DNA of 64,000 bases from Pseudoduganella violacea (lineage in GTDB: Bacteria; Pseudomonadota; Gammaproteobacteria; Burkholderiales; Burkholderiaceae_D), in the NCBI RefSeq assembly GCF_014191875.1, contig NZ_JACHXD010000009.1, forward strand, positions 1-64,000, written 5' to 3'. The notes beneath the pieces were generated by a model, which made no database searches, was not told where the DNA came from, and saw only the letters and a program-made list of their open reading frames with translations. This document shows positions 54,440 to 63,724 of this stretch, piece by piece. The translations under genes and the position numbers were made by a program. Numbering within the stretch: position 1 is the stretch's first letter; each line of letters opens with the position of its first letter.

Positions 54440-54966
54440 ACGCGCGCGCCGCCTGCCTGGCCTTGCTGCTGCCGCTGCTGGGCGCCTGCGGCGACAGCGA
54501 CGAGCAGGAAGTGCGGCAGTGGATGAAGGAAATCGACGCCCAGACCAAGGTGGCGGTGCCGCCCCTGGCCGAGCCCAAGACCTTCATCCCCTTCGCCTAT
54601 GCCTCGGCCGAAGCGCCCGATCCCTTCAGTCCCGCCAAGCTGCTGATCGAGCTGGCCAAGAGCCGCTCCGGCGGCGGCATCCAGCCCGATATGCAGCGGC
54701 GCAAGGAGTTCCTGGAGAGCTTCCCGCTCGATACCATGAAGATGGTGGGCGTCCTGCAGAAAGACCGGACCACGTACGCGCTGCTGCAGATCGACCGCGC
54801 CATCCATCACGTGCAGACCGGGCAGCATCTGGGCCAGAACTTCGGCCTGGTCACCGGCATCACGGAAGACGCGGTGAATGTGAAGGAAATCGTACAGGAT
54901 GCGGCCGGCGACTGGGTCGAACGCACGTCGAAGCTGGAGTTGCAGGAGAAGGAGAGCAAGCCATGA
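54436..54966 (+). CDS. pilP: Type IV pilus lipoprotein PilP
   Basis: A 176-residue inner-membrane lipoprotein; the lipobox LLGAC places the acylated Cys at about residue 18, followed by GDSDEQEV. The C-terminal beta domain (MVGVLQKDRTTYALLQIDRAIHHVQTGQHLGQNFGLVTGI) binds the N-domains of the PilQ secretin. It overlaps pilQ by 4 nt. Confidence 0.95.
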   Translation: MNARAACLALLLPLLGACGDSDEQEVRQWMKEIDAQTKVAVPPLAEPKTFIPFAYASAEAPDPFSPAKLLIELAKSRSGGGIQPDMQRRKEFLESFPLDTMKMVGVLQKDRTTYALLQIDRAIHHVQTGQHLGQNFGLVTGITEDAVNVKEIVQDAAGDWVERTSKLELQEKESKP

Positions 54967-57194
54967 CCGCCATCCACACCCTGGCGCGGGGACTGCGCCG
55001 CGCCGGCGCCACGCTGGCGCTGCTGGGCGCCGCGGCCCTGGCCCCCGCGCCCGCCCTGGCCCAGGCGCCGGCCGGCAATGCCATCGAATCGATCACGGCC
55101 AACCAGCAGGGCTCCAACGTGATCGTCAAGATCGCCCTGCGCAACGCGCCGGCAAAGCCGCCGCTCGGCTTTGCCATCACCAATCCCTCCCGCATCGCGC
55201 TCGATTTCGGCACCACCGTCAATGCCACCGGCAAGACCATGCAGGAGCTGAACCTGGGCGACCTGCGCAGCGTGACCGTGGTGCAGGTGGGCGAACGTTC
55301 GCGCCTGGTCTTCAATCTGAAGCGCAGCCTGAATTACGCCACCGCCGTCGACGGCAATAATGTGATCCTCACCATCGAGGGCTCGGGCGGCGTGGCGACG
55401 GCGGTCGACGCCAGCGGCCTGCCGGCCAGCGCCGCCCAGCGCCAGGGCAGCGCCGCCCAGGCGCCGCCCGCCGCGGCGCCCGTCGTCGCCGCTCCTGCGG
55501 CGGCGGCAACGGGCAAGCAGATGTTGCGCGACCTGGACTTCCGGCGCGGCAGCAATGGCGAGGGCAGGGTGGTGGTCGATCTGCCCAACAACCAGGTGGC
55601 GGTCGATGTGCGCCAGACCGCGACCGGGGTGGTGGTCGATTTCCTGCGCACCGGCCTGCCGGAAACCCTGCGCCGCCGCATCGACGTGACCGACTTCGGC
55701 ACGCCGGTGCAGCGCGTCACCGCCGTGCCGCAGGGCGAGAATGTGCGCGTGACCGTCGAAGCCAAGGGCTTGTGGGAGCAGAGCGTCTACCAGAGCGACA
55801 CCCAGCTGGTGGTCGACGTGAAGCCGATCCGCGAAGACCCGAACAAGCTGACCCAGGGCACCCAGGGCTATCGGGGCGAGAAGCTATCCTTCAATTTCCA
55901 GAATGTCGAAGTGCGCGCCGCCCTGCAGGCGATCGCCGATATCTCCGGCCTGAACATCATCACCAGCGACAGCGTGGCCGGCAACCTGACCCTGCGCCTG
56001 AAGGAAGTGCCCTGGGACCAGGCGCTCGACGTGATCCTGCAGGCCAAGGGGCTGGACATGCGCAAGAACGGTTCCGTGATGTGGATCGCGCCCAAGGAGG
56101 AGCTGCTGACCAAGGAAAAGCTGGAGCTGGAACAGCGCGCCCAGATCGCCGACCTGGAACCGCTCAAATCCGAAATCTTCCAGCTCAATTACCAGAAGGC
56201 CGAATCCTTCAAGACCGTGTTCGGCCTGGATGGCGGCGCCGATGTGCGCAACCGCATCCTGTCCAAGCGCGGCAGCGCCATCATCGAGCCGCGCACCAAC
56301 CAGCTGTTCGTCACCGACATCGCTTCCAAGATCGAGGATGTGCGCAAGCTGATCCAGAAAACCGATATCGCCACGCGCCAGGTGCTGATCGAGGCGCGCA
56401 TCGTCGAAGCCAGCGATTCCTTCACCCGCAACCTGGGCGCCAAGCTTGGTTTCGCCGACCTGCGCACCCTGCGCGGCGGCGATTCCGGCTGGCAGATCGG
56501 CAATGGCAATACCCGCATCGGCATTGGCGGCAATATGTCGGGCATCGGCGAAGTCCTGGGCCAGACGCCGCGCACCGACCAGGGTTATACCAACAGCCAG
56601 TTCATCAACCTGCCGGCCGCTTCGATCAATGGCCAGCAGGCCGGCAGCCTGGCCATCAGCCTGTTCTCCTCGGCCGCCAACCGCTTTCTCAACCTGGAAC
56701 TGTCGGCGCTGGAGGCCGACGGCACCGGCAAGATCGTCTCCAGCCCGCGCGTGGTCACGGCCGACAAGGCCGTCGCCACCATCGAGCAGGGCCTGGAACT
56801 GCCATACCAGATCGCCACCAGCAGCGGCGCCACCGCCATCGTTTTCCGCAAGGCCAATCTGCGCCTGGAGGTGACGCCGCAGATCACGCCGGATGGCAAT
56901 GTGGTGATCGACGTCGATGTGAACAAGGATAGCGTGGGCCAGGAGACGCGGGCCGGCTTCGCCATCGACACCAAGCATGTGAAGACCCAGGTCATGGTGG
57001 AAAACGGCGGCACCGTGGTGCTGGGCGGGATCTACCAGCAGATCGAGCGCAACACGGTCAGCAAAGTGCCCATGCTGGGCGACGTGCCGGTGCTGGGTTT
57101 CCTGTTCCGCAACAATAGCCGTACCAACGACAAGACCGAACTGCTGGTCTTCATCACGCCCAAGATTGTGGCCGAGAGGTTGTCGGCACGTTAG
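54963..57194 (+). CDS. pilQ: Type IV pilus secretin PilQ
   Basis: The outer-membrane pore for the pilus (743 residues). A signal peptide (about 1-35, ALA-QA) is followed by two AMIN domains that bind peptidoglycan (about 40-135 and 180-280), an Ala/Pro-rich linker between them, N0 and N1 domains (about 300-480; LSFNFQNVEVRAALQAIADISGLNIITSDSV) and the secretin core ending in VPMLGDVPVLGFLFRNNSRTNDKTELLVFITPKIV. The frame is open far upstream, but the ATG at 54963, coupled to the pilP stop and starting the signal peptide, is the real start. Confidence 0.96.
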   Translation: MTAIHTLARGLRRAGATLALLGAAALAPAPALAQAPAGNAIESITANQQGSNVIVKIALRNAPAKPPLGFAITNPSRIALDFGTTVNATGKTMQELNLGDLRSVTVVQVGERSRLVFNLKRSLNYATAVDGNNVILTIEGSGGVATAVDASGLPASAAQRQGSAAQAPPAAAPVVAAPAAAATGKQMLRDLDFRRGSNGEGRVVVDLPNNQVAVDVRQTATGVVVDFLRTGLPETLRRRIDVTDFGTPVQRVTAVPQGENVRVTVEAKGLWEQSVYQSDTQLVVDVKPIREDPNKLTQGTQGYRGEKLSFNFQNVEVRAALQAIADISGLNIITSDSVAGNLTLRLKEVPWDQALDVILQAKGLDMRKNGSVMWIAPKEELLTKEKLELEQRAQIADLEPLKSEIFQLNYQKAESFKTVFGLDGGADVRNRILSKRGSAIIEPRTNQLFVTDIASKIEDVRKLIQKTDIATRQVLIEARIVEASDSFTRNLGAKLGFADLRTLRGGDSGWQIGNGNTRIGIGGNMSGIGEVLGQTPRTDQGYTNSQFINLPAASINGQQAGSLAISLFSSAANRFLNLELSALEADGTGKIVSSPRVVTADKAVATIEQGLELPYQIATSSGATAIVFRKANLRLEVTPQITPDGNVVIDVDVNKDSVGQETRAGFAIDTKHVKTQVMVENGGTVVLGGIYQQIERNTVSKVPMLGDVPVLGFLFRNNSRTNDKTELLVFITPKIVAERLSAR

Positions 57195-57224
57195 CTTTCG
57201 CTGTCTATTCGAGAGGGAAGACCG

Positions 57225-59426
57225 ATGCGCACATCCAGAGCTGGCTTCATGCAGAAACTCCCCACCTGGCTTGGCCTGCTGGCCTCGTTCAGCCTCCTCA
57301 GCCTCATGGCCGCCTGCGGCGGCGGCGGCGGCTCCCCCGGCACGAATCTCAATGGACAGCAGCCCTCCAAGGCCAGCACGGTGGTGCTGACGGCCAGCGC
57401 CGCCACCATTCCTTCTTCCGGCCAGGATGGCACCGAAGTCACGCTGACGGCGGTGGTCAAGGACGGCAGCAATAATGTGTTGCCGGGAGAGACCGTGAGC
57501 TTCAAATCCAGTTCCGGCAATATCAGCGCCACCAACCGCGTCACCGACACCGACGGCAAGGTGGTGGAAAAACTCAATGTCAAAGGCGACGCCAGCGCGC
57601 GCGACATCACCATCACGGCCAGCGCCGGCGGCGCCACCTCGAACACCGTCACCGTCAAGGTGGTGACGGCCACGCCCACCGTGGTGCTGACGGCCGATTC
57701 CGGCACGCTGCAGTCGGCCGGCGCCACCGGCGCCGAAGTGGCCCTGGTGGCCCTGGTCAAGGATTCCAACAACAGCGTGATGCCAGGCGTGAAGGTCGAC
57801 CTGTCGGCTGATTCCGGCAGCCTGACCACCACTTCGCGCATCACCGACGCCAATGGCCGCGTCACCGAAAAACTCAGCACCGGCGGCGACCCCAGTTCGC
57901 GCGCCATCCGGGTCACGGCCTCGGTGCAGGGCGCCACGCCCACCACGGCCGTGGTGAACGTGATCGGCACCCGGCTGCAGGTCAACGCCAGCGGCACCGT
58001 GAATGTGGGCGGCAGCAGCGACGTGACGGTCAAGCTGGTCGATTCCGCCGGCAACGCCCTGATCGGCAAGCCGGTCAGCTTCAGCTCATCGATCAACCGG
58101 ATCGTGGTCAAGGATGGCGGCGCCGCCGTCACCAATTCGGCCGGCCAGCTGATTCTGAGCTATACGGCCAGCGCGGCCGGCGGCGACACCATCGTGGTGC
58201 GCGCGCTGGGCGAAACGGCCACGGCTCCGATCACCGTCAGCGCCTCGGTGCTGACGGTGACGGTGGTCAGCGGCCAGACCATCATCATCAATGGCTGCCA
58301 TCCGGTCGCCGTGCATAGCGACACCGGTTCGGCCGTGACCCTGAATACCTCGCGCGGCAACTTCTACAGCAATGCCGGCTGTACCACGGTGTTGAGCGGC
58401 GCCCTGGCCCTGAGCGGCGGCGACGGCAGCGCCTACCTGTCAGCCACCAGTCCGGGACCGGCCACGCTCACGGCCACCGATACCACCAGCGGCGCCACCG
58501 CGCAAAGCGCGGCGGAATTCGTGGCCCCGCTGTCGGGCGTGGACACCATCAATGTGCAAGCCGATCCGGCGGTGGTGGCGGCCAACGCGCCGGGCAGCAG
58601 CTCGCAGCAGGTGGCGCTGCGCGCCGTGGTGCGCGACGGTTCGGTCTCGAGCAACCTGGTCAAGGGCGCGCAAGTGGCCTTCTCCATCCTGGCCGACCCC
58701 AGTGGCGGCCAGCTGACCCAGCCCTCGGTCGTCACCACCGGCAGCGACGGCGCGGCCACGGTCAGTTATGTGGCCGGCACCTCCACCACGGCGGTGGATG
58801 GGGTGCAGATCATGGCGCGCCTGGTCGGCGGTTCGAACGCCAGCGCCATTGCCCGCCTGACGGTGGGCAGACGCTCACTCTTCATCTCGGCCGGCACCGG
58901 CAATACCGTGCAGACCCCGGATGCTGCCACCTACCGCATGGATTACTCGGTCTTCGTCAGCGACGCCGCCGGCGCCGCCGTGCCGGGCGTGAACCTGACG
59001 GCCTCCATCAAGCCGCGTTTCTACTACAAAGGCTTCCTCGCCTTCCAGGGTTCGGACGGCCCCTGGGCGCCTTCGCTGTATGTGCAGTGCGCCAACGAGG
59101 ATAGCGACGGCAGCGGAATTTATTCCGTCGCCAAGGATATCAACGGCAATGGCCGCCTCGACCCGGGCATCCCGCTCACCATCACGGCCACTGCTGTCAG
59201 CGATGCGCGCGGTCAAGCTACCATTTCTCTTAGTTATCCGCGCGACCGGGTCTATTGGGTCGATGCGGACATGACCATCCGCGGCCAGGTGGCGGGCACG
59301 GAAGCACGCTATGTCGGATATGTGTCCCTGATTGGGCTGGCAACAGATTACAATAATAAGGATCTGATACCGCCGGGGCAGACCAGCCCATACGGCAAGG
59401 CCAACGTCTGCACTAATCCGAACTAG
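57225..59426 (+). CDS. Ig-like-repeat (Big_1/invasin-type) lipoprotein
   Basis: A 733-residue surface-type protein. The signal ends in the lipobox SLMAAC followed by GGGGGS, so it should be a lipoprotein. At least two close repeats follow (about 48-145 and 147-248), each of the form VVLTA...GTEVTL.AVVKDG.NNVLPG..V.F...SG.......TD..G.V.EKL...GD...R.I.ITAS, as in bacterial Ig-like domain 1; more diverged Ig-like units run to about 555. The C-terminal 170 residues are distinct, with Tyr-rich segments. Large repeat proteins of this class act in adhesion or surface display. It lies 30 nt after pilQ, possibly in the same operon. Confidence 0.85.
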   Translation: MRTSRAGFMQKLPTWLGLLASFSLLSLMAACGGGGGSPGTNLNGQQPSKASTVVLTASAATIPSSGQDGTEVTLTAVVKDGSNNVLPGETVSFKSSSGNISATNRVTDTDGKVVEKLNVKGDASARDITITASAGGATSNTVTVKVVTATPTVVLTADSGTLQSAGATGAEVALVALVKDSNNSVMPGVKVDLSADSGSLTTTSRITDANGRVTEKLSTGGDPSSRAIRVTASVQGATPTTAVVNVIGTRLQVNASGTVNVGGSSDVTVKLVDSAGNALIGKPVSFSSSINRIVVKDGGAAVTNSAGQLILSYTASAAGGDTIVVRALGETATAPITVSASVLTVTVVSGQTIIINGCHPVAVHSDTGSAVTLNTSRGNFYSNAGCTTVLSGALALSGGDGSAYLSATSPGPATLTATDTTSGATAQSAAEFVAPLSGVDTINVQADPAVVAANAPGSSSQQVALRAVVRDGSVSSNLVKGAQVAFSILADPSGGQLTQPSVVTTGSDGAATVSYVAGTSTTAVDGVQIMARLVGGSNASAIARLTVGRRSLFISAGTGNTVQTPDAATYRMDYSVFVSDAAGAAVPGVNLTASIKPRFYYKGFLAFQGSDGPWAPSLYVQCANEDSDGSGIYSVAKDINGNGRLDPGIPLTITATAVSDARGQATISLSYPRDRVYWVDADMTIRGQVAGTEARYVGYVSLIGLATDYNNKDLIPPGQTSPYGKANVCTNPN

Positions 59427-59436
59427 CTGGGGCTGA

Positions 59437-61083
59437 ATGCAAAATGTGTTTTTGGTAGGACTGATGGGGGCGGGGAAAACGACCATAGGCCGCATCCTCG
59501 CCCGCAAACTGGGCATGCGCTTCGTCGACTCCGACCACGAAATCGAGTCGCGCACCGGCGCATCCATTCCCTTGATCTTCGAGATCGAAGGCGAACAGAG
59601 TTTCCGCCGCCGCGAAGCCGAAGTGATCCGCGATCTGACGGCGGAGGAGGGCATTGTGCTGGCCACGGGAGGCGGCGCCATCCTCAACCCCGACAACCGC
59701 GCCGTGCTGCGCGAGCGCGGCACGGTGATCTACCTGCGCGCCAGCATCAACAGCATTCTGGCGCGCACCAGCCACGACAAGAACCGCCCCCTGCTGCAGA
59801 CGGCCGATCCGCGCCGCAAGCTGGAAGAATTGATGGCGCAGCGCGAGCCGCTCTACCTAGAAATGGCAGACCTGGTGATCGATACCGGCCGTCCTAACGT
59901 ACAATCGATGGTTCAGATTATTATGAACCAGCTCGACGCGCTTGCCTGCGAGGCGGCGCCGAACTGTGTCACGCAGGCGGAACCCTCGATGAACGAACAA
60001 TCCAATATCCTTCTCAATGTCGATCTGGGCGAGCGCAGCTACCCGATCTCCATCGGCCCGGCCCTGCTGGACGATCCCGCGCTGCTGCAGCGCCATGTGG
60101 CGGGCGGCAAGGTCGCCATCGTCAGCAACACCACCGTGGCGCCGCTGTATCTGGAGCGCGTGCGCGCGCCGCTGGCCGCCGCCGGCAAGGAAGTCATTTC
60201 CATCGTGCTGGACGATGGAGAGGAATTCAAGAACTGGTCCAGCCTGATGAAAATCTTCGATGCGTTGCTGGCCCATAAATGCGACCGCAAGACCACCCTG
60301 ATCGCCCTCGGCGGCGGCGTGATCGGCGACATGACCGGCTTTGCCGCCGCCAGCTATATGCGCGGCGTGGACTTCATCCAGGTGCCGACCACCCTGCTGT
60401 CCCAGGTCGATTCCTCGGTGGGCGGCAAGACCGGCATCAACCACCCTCTGGGCAAGAATATGATCGGCGCCTTCTACCAGCCGCGCGTGGTGCTGGCCGA
60501 TACCTCGACCCTGGAAACCCTGCCCGACCGCGAGCTGTCGGCCGGCCTGGCCGAAGTCATCAAGCACGGCGCCATCATCGACGCTCCCTTCTTCGACTGG
60601 ATCGAAGCGAATATCGGCAAGCTGATGGCGCGCGACAAGGGCGCCCTGGCCTACGCCATCGCCCGCTCCTGCGAAATCAAGTCCGACGTGGTGCGCCAGG
60701 ACGAGCGCGAAGGCGGCCTGCGCGCCATCCTCAATTTCGGCCACACCTTCGGCCACGCCATCGAGGCCGGCATGGGCTACGGCGTCTGGCTGCACGGCGA
60801 GGCCGTCGGCTGCGGCATGGTAATGGCGGCCGAGCTGTCGCAACGCATGGGCTTTATCGACGCCGATGCCGTGGCGCGCATGCGCGCCCTGGTGGCCGCC
60901 GCCGGCCTGCCGGTGCAGGCGCCCGACCTGGGCACGCAGCGCTGGCTGGAGCTGATGGAAGTCGACAAGAAGAACGAGGGCGGCGCCATCAAGTTCATCC
61001 TGATGAAGCCGGTGGGCAGTCCCTGCATCACCAACGCGCCGCAGGAACTGCTGCTCGACACCATCGCCGCCTGCGTGCGCTGA
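59437..61083 (+). CDS. aroKB: Bifunctional shikimate kinase / 3-dehydroquinate synthase (AroK-AroB fusion)
   Basis: One uninterrupted 548-codon frame encodes both enzymes of the shikimate pathway. Residues 1-165 are AroK: Walker [10 protein letters not shown] (8-16), [23 protein letters not shown] and the lid RPLLQ. Residues about 166-184 form a linker with no stop. Residues 185-548 are Aro[69 protein letters not shown] and the zinc-ligand region [11 protein letters not shown]. An internal ATG at 59989 (MNEQSN) with a weak AGGCGG could also give separate AroB. Neighbours usually encode these as two genes. Confidence 0.93.
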   Translation: MQNVFLVGLMGAGKTTIGRILARKLGMRFVDSDHEIESRTGASIPLIFEIEGEQSFRRREAEVIRDLTAEEGIVLATGGGAILNPDNRAVLRERGTVIYLRASINSILARTSHDKNRPLLQTADPRRKLEELMAQREPLYLEMADLVIDTGRPNVQSMVQIIMNQLDALACEAAPNCVTQAEPSMNEQSNILLNVDLGERSYPISIGPALLDDPALLQRHVAGGKVAIVSNTTVAPLYLERVRAPLAAAGKEVISIVLDDGEEFKNWSSLMKIFDALLAHKCDRKTTLIALGGGVIGDMTGFAAASYMRGVDFIQVPTTLLSQVDSSVGGKTGINHPLGKNMIGAFYQPRVVLADTSTLETLPDRELSAGLAEVIKHGAIIDAPFFDWIEANIGKLMARDKGALAYAIARSCEIKSDVVRQDEREGGLRAILNFGHTFGHAIEAGMGYGVWLHGEAVGCGMVMAAELSQRMGFIDADAVARMRALVAAAGLPVQAPDLGTQRWLELMEVDKKNEGGAIKFILMKPVGSPCITNAPQELLLDTIAACVR

Positions 61084-61095
61084 GCCGGAGCCGCC

Positions 61096-62226
61096 ATGGA
61101 AGCAAGCCTCGCCCCTTACGCCGCGCATTCGGACCTGGGGCGCGGCCGCCGCGTCCCGGAAACCCCGCACGCCTCGCGCAGCCAGTTCCAGCGCGACCGC
61201 GACCGCATCATCCATTCCACCGCCTTCCGCCGGCTGGAATACAAGACCCAGGTCTTCCTCAACCACGAGGGCGACCTGTTCCGCACCCGCCTCACGCACA
61301 GCCTGGAAGTGGCCCAGATCGGCCGCTCGCTGGCGCGCAATCTGCGCCTGAACGAAGACCTGGTGGAAGCCATCGCCCTGGCCCATGACCTGGGCCACAC
61401 GCCCTTCGGCCATGTGGGCCAGGATGTGCTGAACGAATGCATGCAGGAGCATGGCGGCTTCGAACACAATCTGCAAAGCCTGCGCGTGGTCGACCAGCTG
61501 GAGCAGCAGTACGGCGCTTTCGATGGCTTGAACCTGATGTTCGAAACGCGCGAGGGCATCCTCAAGCACTGCTCGCTGCACAATGCGCGCCTGCTGGGCG
61601 AGGTGGCGCAGCGCTTCCTCGACCGCAGCCAGCCCTCGCTGGAAGCCCAACTGACCAATCTGGCCGACGAAATCGCCTACAACAGCCACGATATCGACGA
61701 TGGCCTGCGTTCGGGCCTGATCAGCATCGCCCAGCTGGAGCAGGTGGATTTCTTCGCCCGCCTGTGGCGCGAGGTGCAGACGGTGTATCCGGGCCTGGTT
61801 GGCCGCCGCGCCATTTACGAAACCTTGCGCCGCCTGATCACGGCGCTGGCCGACGACCTGATCGCCACCTCCGGCGAACGTATCCGCGAAGCCGCGCCGC
61901 GCAGCATTGAGGAAGTGCGTGCCGCGCCGCCGCTGATCCGCTTCTCCGACCAGATGCGCAAGGACGCGACGGAACTCAAGCGCTTCCTGCGCGAGAATCT
62001 GTACCGCCACTACAAGGTCAACCGCATGCGCCTGAAAGCGAGCCGCATGCTGCGCGAGCTGTACGACGCCTTCACCGCCGACGTTTTCCTGCTGCCGCCC
62101 GACTACCGCGAACCGACCGGCGACGCCAGCCTGCAGGCGCGCCGCATCGCCGACTACATCGCCGGCATGACCGACCGCTACGCCATCCAGGTGCACCGCC
62201 GGCTGTACTCCTTGGAAGAACTCTGA
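61096..62226 (+). CDS. dgt: Deoxyguanosinetriphosphate triphosphohydrolase-like protein
   Basis: A 376-residue HD-domain dNTPase. [24 protein letters not shown] at the N-terminus, H68 in [18 protein letters not shown], the H97-D98 pair in [15 protein letters not shown], and [20 protein letters not shown] provide the metal site (H...HD...D). Type 2 dGTPases of this length hydrolyse dNTPs to nucleoside and triphosphate, guarding pool balance. It lies 12 nt after aroKB, the standard order. Confidence 0.94.
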   Translation: MEASLAPYAAHSDLGRGRRVPETPHASRSQFQRDRDRIIHSTAFRRLEYKTQVFLNHEGDLFRTRLTHSLEVAQIGRSLARNLRLNEDLVEAIALAHDLGHTPFGHVGQDVLNECMQEHGGFEHNLQSLRVVDQLEQQYGAFDGLNLMFETREGILKHCSLHNARLLGEVAQRFLDRSQPSLEAQLTNLADEIAYNSHDIDDGLRSGLISIAQLEQVDFFARLWREVQTVYPGLVGRRAIYETLRRLITALADDLIATSGERIREAAPRSIEEVRAAPPLIRFSDQMRKDATELKRFLRENLYRHYKVNRMRLKASRMLRELYDAFTADVFLLPPDYREPTGDASLQARRIADYIAGMTDRYAIQVHRRLYSLEEL

Positions 62227-62291
62227 TCCATATCAAGCACGCCGTCCGCTTCGCTTGACCTTGCCGCTTGCGCGGACAATGATGAAGCATC

Positions 62292-62591
62292 ATGGACGAG
62301 AACTTCATCGAACGGTTCGTTACCTTGGAAGCGGATGTGGCGCACATCAAGCTCGATCTTGGGCAGATTCGTGCCAATTATGCGACCAAGCAGGATTTGG
62401 AGGTTTACGCGACCAAGGAAGACCTTGCGGTTATCCGCTCCAATTACGCCACCAAGGAGGATGTGGCGAAATTGGAAACACAGATTGCCAAGCTCGAATC
62501 CCGGCTTATCACTTGGTTTATCTCGACCGCCACAGCCTTGGCGGCCGTTTCAATCTCGGCCGCCGTCGCTACGATACATCTGGCGGGTTAA
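62292..62591 (+). CDS. Small coiled-coil membrane protein with YATK repeats
   Basis: Not a family I can name with confidence; it resembles the short coiled-coil DUF1640/CCDC90-like proteins. It has 99 residues: an acidic amphipathic helix (1-30), three near-repeats (YATKQDLEV, YATKEDLAVIRSN, YATKEDVAKLE; about 34-68), more coiled coil (QIAKLESRL) and one C-terminal membrane helix (about 73-95). It is likely an oligomeric, tail-anchored protein. A TTGACC at about 62257 may be part of its promoter. Its stop overlaps the convergent mutY stop by 4 nt. Confidence 0.7.
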   Translation: MDENFIERFVTLEADVAHIKLDLGQIRANYATKQDLEVYATKEDLAVIRSNYATKEDVAKLETQIAKLESRLITWFISTATALAAVSISAAVATIHLAG

Positions 62592-63709
62592 AACATGCGC
62601 GCCTGGCTGTTCGCCTGGTCGCCCAGCAATTCCAGCAGCAGCTTCTTGACCGGTGCGGGCAGGGCGGCGTCGGCCACGCGGTTCGTGGCCAGCCACTGGT
62701 AGCGCGCTTCGCCGGCCAGCGCTTCGCGGCGCGCCAGCGTGATCAGCAGCGGCGCGATATGCAGCTTGTAGTGGGTGAAGACGTGGGTGACCGTCATCAA
62801 GCGCTCCTGCGACTCCATTTCGCCGAAGGGCTGCATGGCGCGCGCCAGCGCGTCCTGGTCGATTTCCGGCTGTTCCTCATCCTCGGCCAGCGTATGGCCA
62901 TCGAGTTCCGGCAGCGACAGCAGGCCGCCCCAGATGCCGCTGGCGGCGCGCTGCTCCAGCAGCACCTCGCCCCGGTCCACGATCAGCAGCAGGGTCGCGT
63001 GCTTTTCCGGCACCGCCTTCTTCGGCTTGCGCACCGGCAGTTCCTTGGTGCGCTGCGTCAGGTGCGCCACGCAGCGCTGCTGCATCGGACAGCGCGCGCA
63101 ATCGGGGCTGCTGCGCGTGCACAGCGTCGCCCCCATGTCCATCAGCCCCTGGGTATAGGACTCGATGCCGCTGGCCGGCAGCAGGGCTTCGGCGCGGCGC
63201 CACATGGCTTGCTCGGTCTTCTTTTCACCGGGGAAGGTATCGATGCCGAACACCCGCGCGAACACGCGCTTCACATTGCCGTCCATGATGGCGGCGCGCG
63301 TGCCGCTGGAAAAGGCGGAAATCGCCGCCGCCGTCGAGCGCCCGATGCCGGGCAGCTCCGCCAGCAGGGCCGGGTCGGACGGGAAGACGCCGTCGTACTG
63401 CGCCACCACCTGCTGCGCGCAGCGGTGCAGATTGCGCGCCCGGGTGTAGTAACCGAGGCCGCTCCACTGCGCCATCACATCCTCCACCGGTGCGGCGGCT
63501 AGCTCGCGCAGCGTGGGAAAGCGCTCCAGGAAACGCGCGTAATACCCCAGCACGGCCGACACCTGGGTCTGCTGCAGCATGATTTCCGACAGCCAGATCA
63601 GGTAGGCGTCGCGCGTGTTTTGCCACGGCAGGGTGTGGCGTCCATGTTCTTTCTGCCAGCCGATCAGGGCGGCGGAAAAGCTGGGGTCTGCAAAGTCTTC
63701 GTGAAGCAA
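62588..63709 (-). CDS. mutY: A/G-specific adenine glycosylase MutY
   Basis: Removes adenine mispaired with 8-oxoguanine. The 373 residues contain E42 (SEIMLQQTQV), the helix-hairpin-helix LPGIGRSTAAAI (about 119-130), catalytic D143 (IMDGNVKRV), the [4Fe-4S] ligands C197, C204, C207 and C213 with C-x6-C-x2-C-x5-C spacing, and a C-terminal NUDIX-like 8-oxoG-recognition domain (about 235-365). All catalytic residues are intact. It overlaps the small coiled-coil gene at the 3' end. Confidence 0.96.
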   Translation of the reverse strand: MLHEDFADPSFSAALIGWQKEHGRHTLPWQNTRDAYLIWLSEIMLQQTQVSAVLGYYARFLERFPTLRELAAAPVEDVMAQWSGLGYYTRARNLHRCAQQVVAQYDGVFPSDPALLAELPGIGRSTAAAISAFSSGTRAAIMDGNVKRVFARVFGIDTFPGEKKTEQAMWRRAEALLPASGIESYTQGLMDMGATLCTRSSPDCARCPMQQRCVAHLTQRTKELPVRKPKKAVPEKHATLLLIVDRGEVLLEQRAASGIWGGLLSLPELDGHTLAEDEEQPEIDQDALARAMQPFGEMESQERLMTVTHVFTHYKLHIAPLLITLARREALAGEARYQWLATNRVADAALPAPVKKLLLELLGDQANSQARMF

Positions 63710-63724
63710 TTCAATTCCTGTGAT

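Noticed and set aside
54327..54962. N-terminal extension of the pilQ frame
   Set aside because: It overlaps pilO and pilP; the signal peptide and pilP coupling fix the start at 54963.
59857..62196. 779-codon antisense frame over aroKB and dgt
   Set aside because: It covers two well-supported genes on the other strand and has no recognisable domain.
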